A stretch of 52,481 bases of DNA from SCGC-AG-212-J23 sp035762345 (GTDB lineage: Bacteria; Pseudomonadota; Gammaproteobacteria; Burkholderiales; SG8-39), in assembly GCA_035762345.1 (NCBI GenBank), contig DASTPE010000153.1:1-52481 (forward strand), given 5' to 3'. The notes beneath the pieces are model-generated. The model was not told where the DNA came from and searched no databases. It saw only the letters and a program-made list of their open reading frames with translations. A program made the position numbers and the translations under genes. Within the stretch, counting starts at the first letter, position 1; every line of letters begins with the position of its first letter. Below, piece after piece: positions 43,170 through 52,311 of this stretch.

Positions 43170-43826
43170 CTAGTGGTTGCCGATGTCGGCATCTTCGCCG
43201 CTGCCGCCCGGCCGCCCGTCCCGGCCATACGACAGGAGCTCGAAATCCCACTTCTGCCCCGGCATCTTGTACACGTACGGCTTGCCCCACGGATCGAGCG
43301 GCACCGTTTTCTTGAGATAGGGCCCGTTCCATTTTGGCTCGTCCGGCGGACGTTCGACCAGCGCCTTCAGCCCGAGCTCGGTCGACGGATAGCGTCCGGT
43401 ATCCAGGCGATACTGATCGAGCGCTTTCTCGAGCGCGTCGATCTGCGCCTTGGCGGTCGCCACCTCGGATTTCCCCACCTGGCCGAAATAGCGTGGCGCG
43501 ACAAATCCCGCTAGTAGCCCGATGATCACCACAACGACTAGCAGCTCGAGAAGTGTGAATCCTTTCGCGCGCGCGCGCTTGAGCGCGCGCTCGGCGTCGT
43601 TCAACGAGCTGATGACTTTCTTCGCGTGGCGGTAAAGCTTGTCCGCACCGGCGGTGGGAGCGACTCTCCTATAGCGCCGCTCGAACAGCGGAATGCCGAG
43701 CGCCCCCTCCAGGTTGCGGATGCGCGCCGAAACATTCGACTGCACCGTACCAAGCTCTCGCGAAGCTCGCGAAAAGCCCTCGGCCTCATACACAGCGACG
43801 AAATATCGCAGGTCCTTGACGTCCAT
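43170..43826 (-). CDS. gspG: LysR-type HTH domain fused to GspG major pseudopilin
   Basis: One uninterrupted 218-codon frame with two unrelated parts. Residues 1 to about 65 are a LysR-type winged helix-turn-helix (DLRYFVAVYEAEGFSRASRE, LGTVQSNVSARIRNLEGALG, IPLFERRYRR), and residues 66-84 look like the LysR linker helix. There is no effector-binding domain. From residue 85 it is a normal GspG: KG|FTLLELLVVVVIIGLLAG with Glu at +5, then TGRYPSTELGLKALVERPPD, GPYLKKTVPLDPWGKPYVY and a calcium-site-like C-terminus (SYGRDGRPGGSGEDADIG). Prepilin peptidase would cut after Gly89, so the HTH domain stands where a 5-20 residue leader normally does. GGGAGGAGGGAG just before the ATG supports initiation at 43826. 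A TTG at 43604 could start a conventional short-leader GspG. First gene of the secretion operon. Confidence 0.88.
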   Translation of the reverse strand: MDVKDLRYFVAVYEAEGFSRASRELGTVQSNVSARIRNLEGALGIPLFERRYRRVAPTAGADKLYRHAKKVISSLNDAERALKRARAKGFTLLELLVVVVIIGLLAGFVAPRYFGQVGKSEVATAKAQIDALEKALDQYRLDTGRYPSTELGLKALVERPPDEPKWNGPYLKKTVPLDPWGKPYVYKMPGQKWDFELLSYGRDGRPGGSGEDADIGNH

Positions 43827-44197
43827 CTCCCTCCTCCCGAGGTATCTCGTTCCCAGATGGGACGACTGCAGGAAGAGAGTACTCTGAAAACCGCAGCAAC
43901 AGTATCCCTAGTGCTCGCGCCCGCATCATGCCTCCACGCGCACGGCGCTCGCAGCAAAGCCGTGCTCCGGCAGGTACTTAGTCAACGTTGCTATCGCGAT
44001 TTGTGATGGTAGACGGCAACTCCCGCCAAGAATACTTGTTGGGCTAAACGACTCCGGTAGTCCATCCACCAAGGAAACGAGGCACATGAGCGTGGGCGCA
44101 ATCCCACATGTCGGTGGCATTTACGGTCGCGCCCGCCGCGATTTACTTCCCACCGGGGCTCGGTCCAGAATCGAGCCAACCTGGAGGAGGGGACCCG
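43827..44197. other. Intergenic region upstream of the secretion operon
   Basis: These 371 bases separate the gspG fusion from the amidohydrolase pseudogene. Next to gspG are its Shine-Dalgarno sequence and an imperfect dyad. A 49-codon frame on the plus strand (43857 to 44006) has a hydrophobic stretch (TAATVSLVLAPASCLHA) but no recognised relative. Otherwise I see no gene, repeat or convincing promoter. Confidence 0.5.
43847..43865. promoter_or_regulatory. Imperfect dyad upstream of the LysR-GspG gene
   Basis: TCGTTCCCA, two bases, TGGGACGA: inverted arms with one extra T. It lies 21-39 bp before the start codon. It is a candidate operator, possibly for the encoded HTH, but it does not show a clean T-N11-A LysR box. 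Confidence 0.3.
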
Positions 44198-44961
44198 ATG
44201 TGCATCCTGTGCGATCAAGGTAAGCCGCAGAACCATTCACGCTCGCAACTCGGGTGACGCGATTTCCTGAAAGTATCGAGCGCGGCCGCCGCCGGCGCCG
44301 CGGGCATGCGCGCAGGTGTCGATCGCCTTCCCCATCGAGATGAACATGCGGCACGGCATGCCGCCCATCGTCCGGATGCAGAGCCTAGGGATAGAACCCT
44401 CGCTCAGCACCGACGTGGAAGTCACGATGACGGCGGACTTCTTCACCCAGATGCGCGTGTGCATGAATATGCAGCGCATGGTCGTGAACCAGATGATTCT
44501 CAACAGCCCAAACGGGAATCAGAACCTGCCGGACCCCAGGAACTGGGAACTCCCGCAATCCGCGGTAACCGTACCTGGTTTCTTCCCTTATTGGCCGACA
44601 CCGCCCGCCGACATACCGGCCCCGCTGACAGCGCGCGACGTGCTGCGCTTCGCTACCATCAACGGCGCGAAGCACCTGAGGCTCGACGACAAGACCGGCT
44701 CGCTCACCCCCGGCAAGGAAGCCGACATCATCATCCTGGACGCCGAGGCAATCAACGTAGCGCCGCTCAACAACGTGCCGGGGGCCGTCGTTTCCCTGAT
44801 GGAGCGCACCAACGTCGAAACAGTGATCGTCGCCGGCAAGATCCGCAAGTGGAAGGGCAAGCTCCTCGACGTCAACCTGCGCAAGCTGCGGAACGATCTC
44901 GAGAACTCGCGCGACTACATCTTCAAAGCCGCGGGGGGTCGCGAAGGACCTCTACCGGTAA
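44198..44961 (+). pseudogene. Decayed Tat-signal amidohydrolase
   Basis: Remains of a metal-dependent amidohydrolase exported by the Tat pathway. A strong Shine-Dalgarno (GGAGGAGG) precedes ATG 44198 and MCILCDQGKPQNHSRSQLG, a recognisable start for this group. Then TGA at 44255-44257 interrupts what would be GRRDFLKVSSAAAAGAAG, a twin-arginine signal; CGA to TGA removes its first Arg. After about 36 codons the frame changes near 44305-44316 and most of the N-terminal catalytic domain, with the metal-binding HxH, is deleted. The C-terminal half continues (IEMNMRHGMPPIVRMQSLGI, RFATINGAKHLRLDDKTGSL, GKEADIIILDAEAINVAPLN). A six-G run at 44933-44938 seems to hold an extra base; without it the protein would end AAGVAKDLYR at the TAA 44959-44961. 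Clearly non-functional. Confidence 0.82.
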
Positions 44962-45049
44962 TAGGGGGCGAGCTTCTATGGCACCACCGCGGGCGGCTAC
45001 GGCCGCCCGCACGATTGACACCAGATCGCGAAAGCGCGAAGGTGGTTCG

Positions 45050-45418
45050 ATGACCGAACCGGCGCGCTCGATTGGAAAGCTCGGCTTCCGCAAGTGGTAC
45101 GAGCGCCGACTCATCGAGAGCCATGCCTGGCTGGTCACCTGCTTTCTGTGTGCGCTCGGTATCGCTGCGTCGCTGGAAGGCCTGAGCTTCAGGCGCCCGG
45201 ACGCGCTCTTTACGCTCGTTTTCGTATTTGTTGCGGGGCTCATCTGCGGGTACGCGCTCAAGCGCTACCGTGTGATCATGCAGGAGGCCGAGAGGCTTGG
45301 GGAACGCTCGGTGTGCGAGACGTGCAAGGCCTACGGCGCCTTCAGGGTGATCGGCTCATACCCTAAGATGAACGTGCGCTGCCGCAAGTGCGGCCACGAG
45401 TGGCTATTGGACGCGTAG
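45050..45418 (+). CDS. Small membrane protein with C-terminal zinc ribbon
   Basis: A 122-aa protein I cannot name. Two hydrophobic helices close together (WLVTCFLCALGIAASLEGL and ALFTLVFVFVAGLICGYAL) form a hairpin in the membrane, with both ends probably cytoplasmic. The last 40 residues carry two CxxC pairs (CETCKAYG and CRKCGHEW), a zinc ribbon. The ATG at 45050 is chosen because the composition becomes protein-like there; the frame upstream runs through the pseudogene. It stands alone between the pseudogene and a convergent response regulator. Confidence 0.7.
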   Translation: MTEPARSIGKLGFRKWYERRLIESHAWLVTCFLCALGIAASLEGLSFRRPDALFTLVFVFVAGLICGYALKRYRVIMQEAERLGERSVCETCKAYGAFRVIGSYPKMNVRCRKCGHEWLLDA

Positions 45419-45444
45419 CCTGCGACAAGCCCTGCGGCAGCCGG

Positions 45445-45867
45445 TCACGCCCGCGTACCTCTTCCACTGGGAGGTCTTGCGAAGCCCGGCGGGTGATATA
45501 TGCCTCCCTGGGCCACGACTTTTAGCGCAGCCATCATCCCGGGGATCCCCAGGCTTTTCGAGATAAAGCCAACCGCGCCGAAATCGAGGGCATCGGCGAT
45601 CAGTTCGGGAGTGTCCTGCGAAGAAACGATGACGACCTTGGCCTGTGGGAAATCGGCTCGGAAGCAGAGCAGCCCATCAAGCCCTTCGCTATCGGGAAGT
45701 CCGAGATCGAGAAGCACGATGTCCAGGTTCTCCATTTTTCCAGCGCTTCTAAGCCCGCTCGCCAAATCGGCGGCAGACCAGACTGTGGCGCGCGGGAAAG
45801 CAGCCTGAGCCACTGAAATCATCAGTTCCCGGGGTACCGCCTGATCTTCGACGACGAGTATCTTCAC
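45445..45867 (-). CDS. Receiver-domain response regulator without output domain
   Basis: A 140-aa CheY-like receiver: acidic pair in VVEDQAVPRE, phosphoacceptor D54 in IVLLDLGLPDSEG, Ser pair in VVIVSSQD, and K104 in GFISKSLG. The C-terminus (QGGIYHPPGFARPPSGRG) matches the point where NarL/LuxR-type regulators continue into the LuxR HTH, but the frame stops about 15 residues later. It is either a truncated NarL-type regulator or a true single-domain regulator. No histidine kinase is adjacent. Confidence 0.85.
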   Translation of the reverse strand: MKILVVEDQAVPRELMISVAQAAFPRATVWSAADLASGLRSAGKMENLDIVLLDLGLPDSEGLDGLLCFRADFPQAKVVIVSSQDTPELIADALDFGAVGFISKSLGIPGMMAALKVVAQGGIYHPPGFARPPSGRGTRA

Positions 45868-46065
45868 AGTGCGCTACGGCGCAAATAAGACCCCTATCCT
45901 CCCCATGCCCTTCTCCTGCAATGTGCCTTCTTAAATCATGGAGGGATGCCGAGCGTTGCCGCATTTCTTTGTTTTGCCCTCTCTTGCAGGATTTGACACT
46001 TGGCATGCGAAAAGAGCGCCGCCACGCGTACTTCAACTACATCGGCCGACGGCTCCGCAGCTGGC

Positions 46066-46308
46066 CTACGCTCCGTTGGTATCAAGACGCGAAAGCTGCG
46101 CAACTGCGCTTCGCCGCACGGCGCGCTGGATCCTGGCCCGGGTATCGTCCGCGGCGACTTTTACCCGATCGATGTGATCGGACAGGGTTTCCAACGAGTG
46201 TTGCAGTCCCATCTGTTCGAACTTGTACGCGGCGAACTGTGCGGCTTGAAGCAAGCCTCTGATTTCATCAAGGGCCGCCAGAGCGCGAGCGGCCACATCG
46301 GTATTCAT
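46066..46308 (-). CDS. Small helical protein upstream of the response regulator
   Basis: About 80 aa, function unknown. The sequence (RALAALDEIRGLLQAAQFAA, QHSLETLSDHIDRVKVAADD) is predicted all helical with amphipathic spacing, and has no signal peptide or cysteines. I chose the ATG at 46308 because AGAGGAA precedes it by a suitable distance; an in-frame ATG 27 bp upstream is possible. It is on the same strand as the receiver protein, 198 bp upstream, so the two may be transcribed together. Confidence 0.5.
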   Translation of the reverse strand: MNTDVAARALAALDEIRGLLQAAQFAAYKFEQMGLQHSLETLSDHIDRVKVAADDTRARIQRAVRRSAVAQLSRLDTNGA

Positions 46309-46587
46309 GACGACGTTCCTCTTTTGTCGTTTCATTCATAGTGCAGGATTTTTTCTAAACCTGCTAAGGCATTGTTTATCTTCGCGTCCTGAAATGGCAC
46401 GGGCGCTCAGCCTTTAACCCGCAGTACGGCACAGCACGCGAATAGCGTGTCGCTTGTCCATCGGGTTGGTCATGCGCGGAGAAGAAAGCCCGGAGCTCGG
46501 TGAAGTTACGGGCCAGAACTTGTCGCGCCGTGTTTCACTTGTTCGCGGCGTCACGATGCCTGACCTACTTACGGAGCTGCGAGACGC
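46309..46587. other. Gene-free stretch upstream of the small helical gene
   Basis: 279 bases between the small helical gene and the malate synthase stop codon. It contains a weak inverted repeat GCAGG/CCTGC around a T-rich loop near 46341-46362. No gene or convincing promoter is seen. Confidence 0.4.
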
Positions 46588-48174
<1,587 letters not shown>

Positions 48175-48180
48175 TGCAGC

Positions 48181-48208
48181 ATTTTATTAGGTGAAATGGG
48201 CAGTGCAA
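48181..48208 (-). promoter_or_regulatory. aceB promoter
   Basis: On the minus strand TTGCAC (48208 to 48203), a 16-bp spacer, and TAAAAT (48186 to 48181), ending 6 nt before the aceB ATG. If correct, the mRNA is nearly leaderless. Confidence 0.5.
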
Positions 48209-48271
48209 CATGAATTCGTACGCCGAACGGAGTAGCCTCGTCTCTCAACTGACGACGCTGGATTTCACATT

Positions 48272-49327
48272 ATGAAACCGTACCACATCCTCATTCTGGG
48301 GGCCTCGTACGGCTCCCTGCTCGCGACCAAGCTGCTTCTTGCAGGACACACAGTGAAGCTGGTTTGCCTGCCGGCCGAGGTCGATGCAATCAACACCGGG
48401 GGTACGCGGGTGCGCATGCCGGTAAAGGGGCGCGACGGCCTCGTGGACGTGCACTCTTGGAAACTGCCCGGCAAGCTCTCGGCCGAAGGGCCGGGAACGA
48501 TCAAGCCCTCGGAATATGACCTTGTCGCGCTCGCCATGCAGGAGCCGCAGTACCGCTCCGCCGGCGTGCGTGAGTTGCTCGACGCCGTCGCGAAAGCGAA
48601 AGTGCCCTGCATGTCGATCATGAACATGCCGCCGCTACCCTACCTTGCGCGGATACCTGGCATCTCCACCAAAGAACTCAGGTCCTGCTATACCGATGCG
48701 AGCGTATGGGACAGCTTTGACCCGGCGCTTATGACGCTCTGCAGCCCAGATCCGCAGGCCTTCCGCCCGCCCGAAGAACCTGTCAACGTGCTCCAGGTCA
48801 GGCTGCCTACGAACTTCAAGTCGGCGCGCTTTCCGTCCGACGCGCATACCGCGATCCTGAAAAAGCTCGAGGCTGACATCGAAGCGTCGCGCTTCGACAA
48901 GATCGAGCTGCCGGTCAAGCTCAAGGTACACGACTCGGTTTTCGTGCCGCTCGCGAAGTGGGCCATGCTCATCGCCGGCAACTACCGCTGCGTCACAAAG
49001 GAAGGCGCGCGCACGATCAAGGACGCGGTCCACTCTGACATCAACGCTTCGCGCGCCGCATATAACTGGGTGGTGAGTCTTTGCCTGTTGCTCGGGGCGA
49101 AGGAAAGCGACCTCGTGCCGTTCGACAAGTATGCGGCCGCGGCGCAGAGCCTGGGCAGCCCGTCGTCAGCCGCACGCGCGCTCTACGGCGGCGCGCCTTA
49201 CATCGAGCGCGTCGATCGTCTGGTACAGGCGATCGCGGCGCAGAAGGGCCTGCGCCTGCCGGCGCTGGATGAGGTCGTCAGCCTGGTCGACGCGAAGCTC
49301 GAGTCGAATCGCAAGAAAGCCGCTTAG
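48272..49327 (+). CDS. Ketopantoate reductase (PanE/ApbA)-like protein
   Basis: A 351-aa protein with a Rossmann start (ILILGASYGSLLATKLLLAG) and a conserved stretch after the second strand (CLPAEVDAINTGGTRVRMPV), like PanE/ApbA reductases. The C-terminal half is helical (KLKVHDSVFVPLAKWAMLIA, YGGAPYIERVDRLVQAIAAQ), again as in PanE. The usual GxGxxG is GASYGS and the protein is longer than PanE, so it is probably a paralogue with another 2-keto acid or hydroxy acid substrate. No operon partner: it is divergent from aceB and convergent with ntrC. Confidence 0.7.
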   Translation: MKPYHILILGASYGSLLATKLLLAGHTVKLVCLPAEVDAINTGGTRVRMPVKGRDGLVDVHSWKLPGKLSAEGPGTIKPSEYDLVALAMQEPQYRSAGVRELLDAVAKAKVPCMSIMNMPPLPYLARIPGISTKELRSCYTDASVWDSFDPALMTLCSPDPQAFRPPEEPVNVLQVRLPTNFKSARFPSDAHTAILKKLEADIEASRFDKIELPVKLKVHDSVFVPLAKWAMLIAGNYRCVTKEGARTIKDAVHSDINASRAAYNWVVSLCLLLGAKESDLVPFDKYAAAAQSLGSPSSAARALYGGAPYIERVDRLVQAIAAQKGLRLPALDEVVSLVDAKLESNRKKAA

Positions 49328-49341
49328 CGCGGGTATTACCG

Positions 49342-50769
49342 CTACCGCTCTGGAAAATCGGGCTCTGACCCCGATTTTTCGTCGTCGATGCCGAGTTCCT
49401 GGATCTTGCGGGTAATCGTATTTCTGCCCATGCCCAGCAGGTTCGCGGCGTCGATGCGGCGGCCGCCGGTGCGCGCGAGGGCCTTGATGATGAGCGCGCG
49501 CTCGAACTGACGGCCGAGGACGTCCAGAATGCCGGTGTCGCCGCGCGCGAGGCGACGCTCCGCTTCCTGCTCGAGCGCCGCGATCCAGTCGCCGGCGCCG
49601 CCAGCAGCGTCGGCAGGCAATTGGGTATGGAACTCGGGCGGCAGGTTGCCGAGATCGATCACCTGCCCAGGCGCCATCACTGTGAGCCAGTGGCACAGGT
49701 TTTCGAGTTGGCGCACGTTGCCCGGAAAGTCGAGGCGCGAGATATGCGCCAGCGCGTCGTCGGCGATACGCTTGGGCTCGACGCGGAGCTGCTGCGCGCT
49801 ACGCGCGAGGAAATGCTTCGCCAATAACGGGATGTCTTCGGCGCGCTCGCGCAGGCTGGGTAGCCGCAGGCGGATGACGTTGAGGCGGTGGTAGAGGTCC
49901 TCGCGGAACGATCCCTCGCGCACGCGCTGCTCGAGGTTCTGGTGCGTGGCGGCGATCACGCGGACGTTGACCTTGATCTGCTGGTGACCGCCGACCCGAT
50001 AGAAGGTGCCATCGGAGAGCACCCGCAGCAGCCGTGTCTGCAGCTCGGCAGGCATATCGCCAATTTCGTCGAGAAATAGCGTCCCGCCCTCGGCCTGCTC
50101 GAAGCGGCCGCGGCGCTGCTGCTGCGCACCCGTGAACGAGCCACGCTCATGGCCGAAGAGCTCGGACTCGAGCAGATCCTTAGGCATTGCGGCGGTGTTG
50201 ATTGCGATGAACGGCTGGTGTGCACGCGCACTATGGCGGTGCAGGGCACGCGCGACGAGCTCTTTCCCGGTTCCCGATTCACCCGTAATAAGCACGGTCG
50301 CGCTCGATTGCGAAAGCCGGCCGATGGCCCGAAAGACCTCCTGCATGGCGGGCGCCTGGCCAAGAATTTCCGTTTCCGGCAGAGGTTCGTTTGCCCGGGT
50401 CTCGCGCCTTCTCTCTTCGAGCGCGCGCCGGATGAGCTCGACGGCCTGGTCGATATCGAAAGGCTTCGGCAGATACTCGTAGGCGCCGCCCTGGAACGCT
50501 GCCACCGCGCTGTCGAGGTCAGAGTACGCCGTCATCACGATCACAGGCACCGCGGGATAACGCTGTTTCACGGCTTGCAGAAGCTCGAGACCCGAGCGCC
50601 CCGGCATACGGATGTCGGAAACGAGCACCTCCGGCGTCGCGCCCGAGAGCGCGTCGAGCGCTTCCTGCGCGGACGCGAACGAGTTGTACGCGATGCCTTC
50701 CCGGCTGAGCGCCTTCTCGATCACCCAGCGGATGGAACGGTCGTCGTCGACGATCCAGACCGGTTTCAT
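49342..50769 (-). CDS. ntrC: Nitrogen regulation response regulator NtrC
   Basis: Sigma-54-dependent activator of nitrogen-limitation genes such as glnA. In the 475-aa protein: receiver with D8-D10 and phosphoacceptor D52, lysine in YLPKPFDI; AAA+ domain with Walker A GESGTGKELVARALH, the GAFTGA loop as GSFTGA, and Walker B GTLFLDEIGDMP; and a Fis-type HTH (ALARTGGRRIDAANLLGMGR, NTITRKIQELG). Normal NtrC ends near ELGIDD; here about ten extra residues (KSGSEPDF and on) are encoded by a REP-like palindrome. The start overlaps the ntrB stop by ATGA. Confidence 0.96.
   Translation of the reverse strand: MKPVWIVDDDRSIRWVIEKALSREGIAYNSFASAQEALDALSGATPEVLVSDIRMPGRSGLELLQAVKQRYPAVPVIVMTAYSDLDSAVAAFQGGAYEYLPKPFDIDQAVELIRRALEERRRETRANEPLPETEILGQAPAMQEVFRAIGRLSQSSATVLITGESGTGKELVARALHRHSARAHQPFIAINTAAMPKDLLESELFGHERGSFTGAQQQRRGRFEQAEGGTLFLDEIGDMPAELQTRLLRVLSDGTFYRVGGHQQIKVNVRVIAATHQNLEQRVREGSFREDLYHRLNVIRLRLPSLRERAEDIPLLAKHFLARSAQQLRVEPKRIADDALAHISRLDFPGNVRQLENLCHWLTVMAPGQVIDLGNLPPEFHTQLPADAAGGAGDWIAALEQEAERRLARGDTGILDVLGRQFERALIIKALARTGGRRIDAANLLGMGRNTITRKIQELGIDDEKSGSEPDFPER
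49354..49378. repeat. REP-like palindrome inside the 3' end of ntrC
   Basis: AAAATCGGG (49354-49362), loop CTCTGAC, CCCGATTTT (49370-49378): a perfect 9-bp stem. It lies within the ntrC frame and encodes KSGSEPDF. It is the best-formed member of the family that also occurs at 1459 and 19343. Confidence 0.7.
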
Positions 50770-51791
50770 CGTATCGGCAGAAGGATCCTGAATATCGTTC
50801 GGCCCGGCCGCGACTCGAACTCGATGACGCCGTGGTGGTAATGCACGAACGTCTGCGCGAGCGAGAGCCCCAGGCCGGAGCCGCCTTCCCTGCCCGAAAC
50901 GAGCGGATTGAAGATCCGATCCTGGATCTCCTCCGGCACGCCCGGGCCGTCGTCGACCACTTGCAATTCTAATGCCAGCTTGCAGCGGCGCTTGAGGATG
51001 GTGATCTGGCGCAGTACTCGCGTTCTGAAGATGACGGTTGTGCTGCCGGCCTGCGCGGCGTTGCGCGCGACATTGAGCACCGCCTGGATGAGCTGCTCGC
51101 GGTCGCCCATGATGTCCGGCAGGCTCGGGTCGTAGTCGCGCACGATCTCGACGCCGAATTCAGCGCGCACGAGGCTGCGCACGCGCTCGAGCACCTCGTG
51201 CATGCCGAGCGGCTCGAGCCGGGGGGCGCGGTGCGGCGTGAGCATGCGGTCCATCAACGCTTGCAGCCGGTCGGCTTCCTTGATGATCACCTGCGTATAC
51301 TCGCGCTGCTCCGGGCGATCGAGCTCCCGCTCGAGAAGCTGCGCCGAGCCGCGCAGCCCACCGAGCGGGTTCTTGATCTCGTGGGCGAGGTTGCGGATGA
51401 GCTCGCGGTTCGCTTGCTGCTCCGACTCAATGCGCGCCTCGCGCTCGATGCGAAGCTGCTCGCTGATCGGGCGCAGCTCCGCGAGCAGCGCCATGCCGAA
51501 AGCGTCGATCCGCGTCACGGTGCACGAGAGCGGCACCGGCTGGCGGCCGATGCGGACGTAGGTGATGTTGCGCGCCGAGTAGTCCCAATGGATGACGCGC
51601 GCCTCCTCGAGCGAGCGCTCCAGGTCCGCGCGCTCGGCGAAGAAACCAAGGAAGGGCTGCCCGATGAGGCTGCGCGCGCCTGTAGTCAGCAGGTTCTCGG
51701 CCGCAGGGTTGGCGTAGCGCACCGTGAAGTCGTCGTCGAGCGCCACCACTGCCGTCGCCAGCAGATCGAGGCCGGCGAACGAGGCGGCCAC
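50766..51791 (-). CDS. ntrB: Nitrogen regulation sensor kinase NtrB
   Basis: Cytoplasmic kinase/phosphatase that controls NtrC in response to PII. The 341-aa protein has an N-terminal PAS domain (LLATAVVALDDDFTVRYANP), the H-box with phosphorylated H137 (LAHEIKNPLGGLRGSAQLL), the N-box AVLNVARNAAQA, G1 VVDDGPGVP and G2 GSGLGLSLAQTF. No membrane helix, as expected for NtrB. It starts at GTG directly after the TAA of the DUF4124 gene and overlaps ntrC by ATGA. Confidence 0.95.
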   Translation of the reverse strand: MAASFAGLDLLATAVVALDDDFTVRYANPAAENLLTTGARSLIGQPFLGFFAERADLERSLEEARVIHWDYSARNITYVRIGRQPVPLSCTVTRIDAFGMALLAELRPISEQLRIEREARIESEQQANRELIRNLAHEIKNPLGGLRGSAQLLERELDRPEQREYTQVIIKEADRLQALMDRMLTPHRAPRLEPLGMHEVLERVRSLVRAEFGVEIVRDYDPSLPDIMGDREQLIQAVLNVARNAAQAGSTTVIFRTRVLRQITILKRRCKLALELQVVDDGPGVPEEIQDRIFNPLVSGREGGSGLGLSLAQTFVHYHHGVIEFESRPGRTIFRILLPIR

Positions 51792-52268
51792 TTAGTTCTT
51801 CAGGTTGGCGAGTTCGCGCTGAAGCGCTTGGATGTTCTTCTCGTGATTCTCGATCGTATCCTTGTAGGGTTGCAGTCGCTCAAGGACACGCGCGTAGTTG
51901 CGCTCGTCGCCGGAGCGCACGGCTTCCTGCTCGGCAAGCGCCTGCTGCGCCTGCCTCAGCGCCTGCTGCTCGGCGGCGAGTTCGCTTTCCAGCACCTTGC
52001 GCTGACGCTCGCGCGCGCTTGCGCTTTCCTGCGGCGTTTCGCGCGGAAATCCCGGGGTGCGGGCGGCTGCCGGCTTCGACGGCGCGACGTTGATCTGCCT
52101 CGTCACCAACTCGCACTTCTGCTTTTCCGCCTGGCGCCGGTCGTTGGTGTACGTAATCTGCCCCTGATCGTTGCGGCATTTGAAGACCTCGCTGACGCTT
52201 TGCTGGGCGTGCGCGTTCAGGGCCGGCACGCCAAGCAGCATTACCGCAAATACCCAAGCGCGGAGCAT
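51792..52268 (-). CDS. DUF4124-domain exported protein
   Basis: A 158-aa protein: signal peptide (AWVFAVMLLGVPALNAHAQQ), then a DUF4124 domain (EVFKCRNDQGQITYTNDRRQ with two Cys), and a C-terminal half that is a long charged coiled coil (LESELAAEQQALRQAQQALA, IENHEKNIQALQRELANLK). Periplasmic; function unknown. It is regularly found between glnA and ntrB in betaproteobacteria, and here its stop codon abuts the ntrB start. Confidence 0.88.
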   Translation of the reverse strand: MLRAWVFAVMLLGVPALNAHAQQSVSEVFKCRNDQGQITYTNDRRQAEKQKCELVTRQINVAPSKPAAARTPGFPRETPQESASARERQRKVLESELAAEQQALRQAQQALAEQEAVRSGDERNYARVLERLQPYKDTIENHEKNIQALQRELANLKN

Positions 52269-52311
52269 GCGCTAAGTCTATCAAGGCAAATGGAAATCTG
52301 CTGCTGACGGA

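Noticed and set aside
43857..44006. Small secreted peptide of 49 codons upstream of the secretion operon
   Set aside because: It has a hydrophobic stretch but no Shine-Dalgarno, no known relative and lies in a region of gene decay.
45993..45998. Perfect TTGACA as a promoter on the plus strand
   Set aside because: No -10 hexamer at a usable distance and no gene downstream on that strand.
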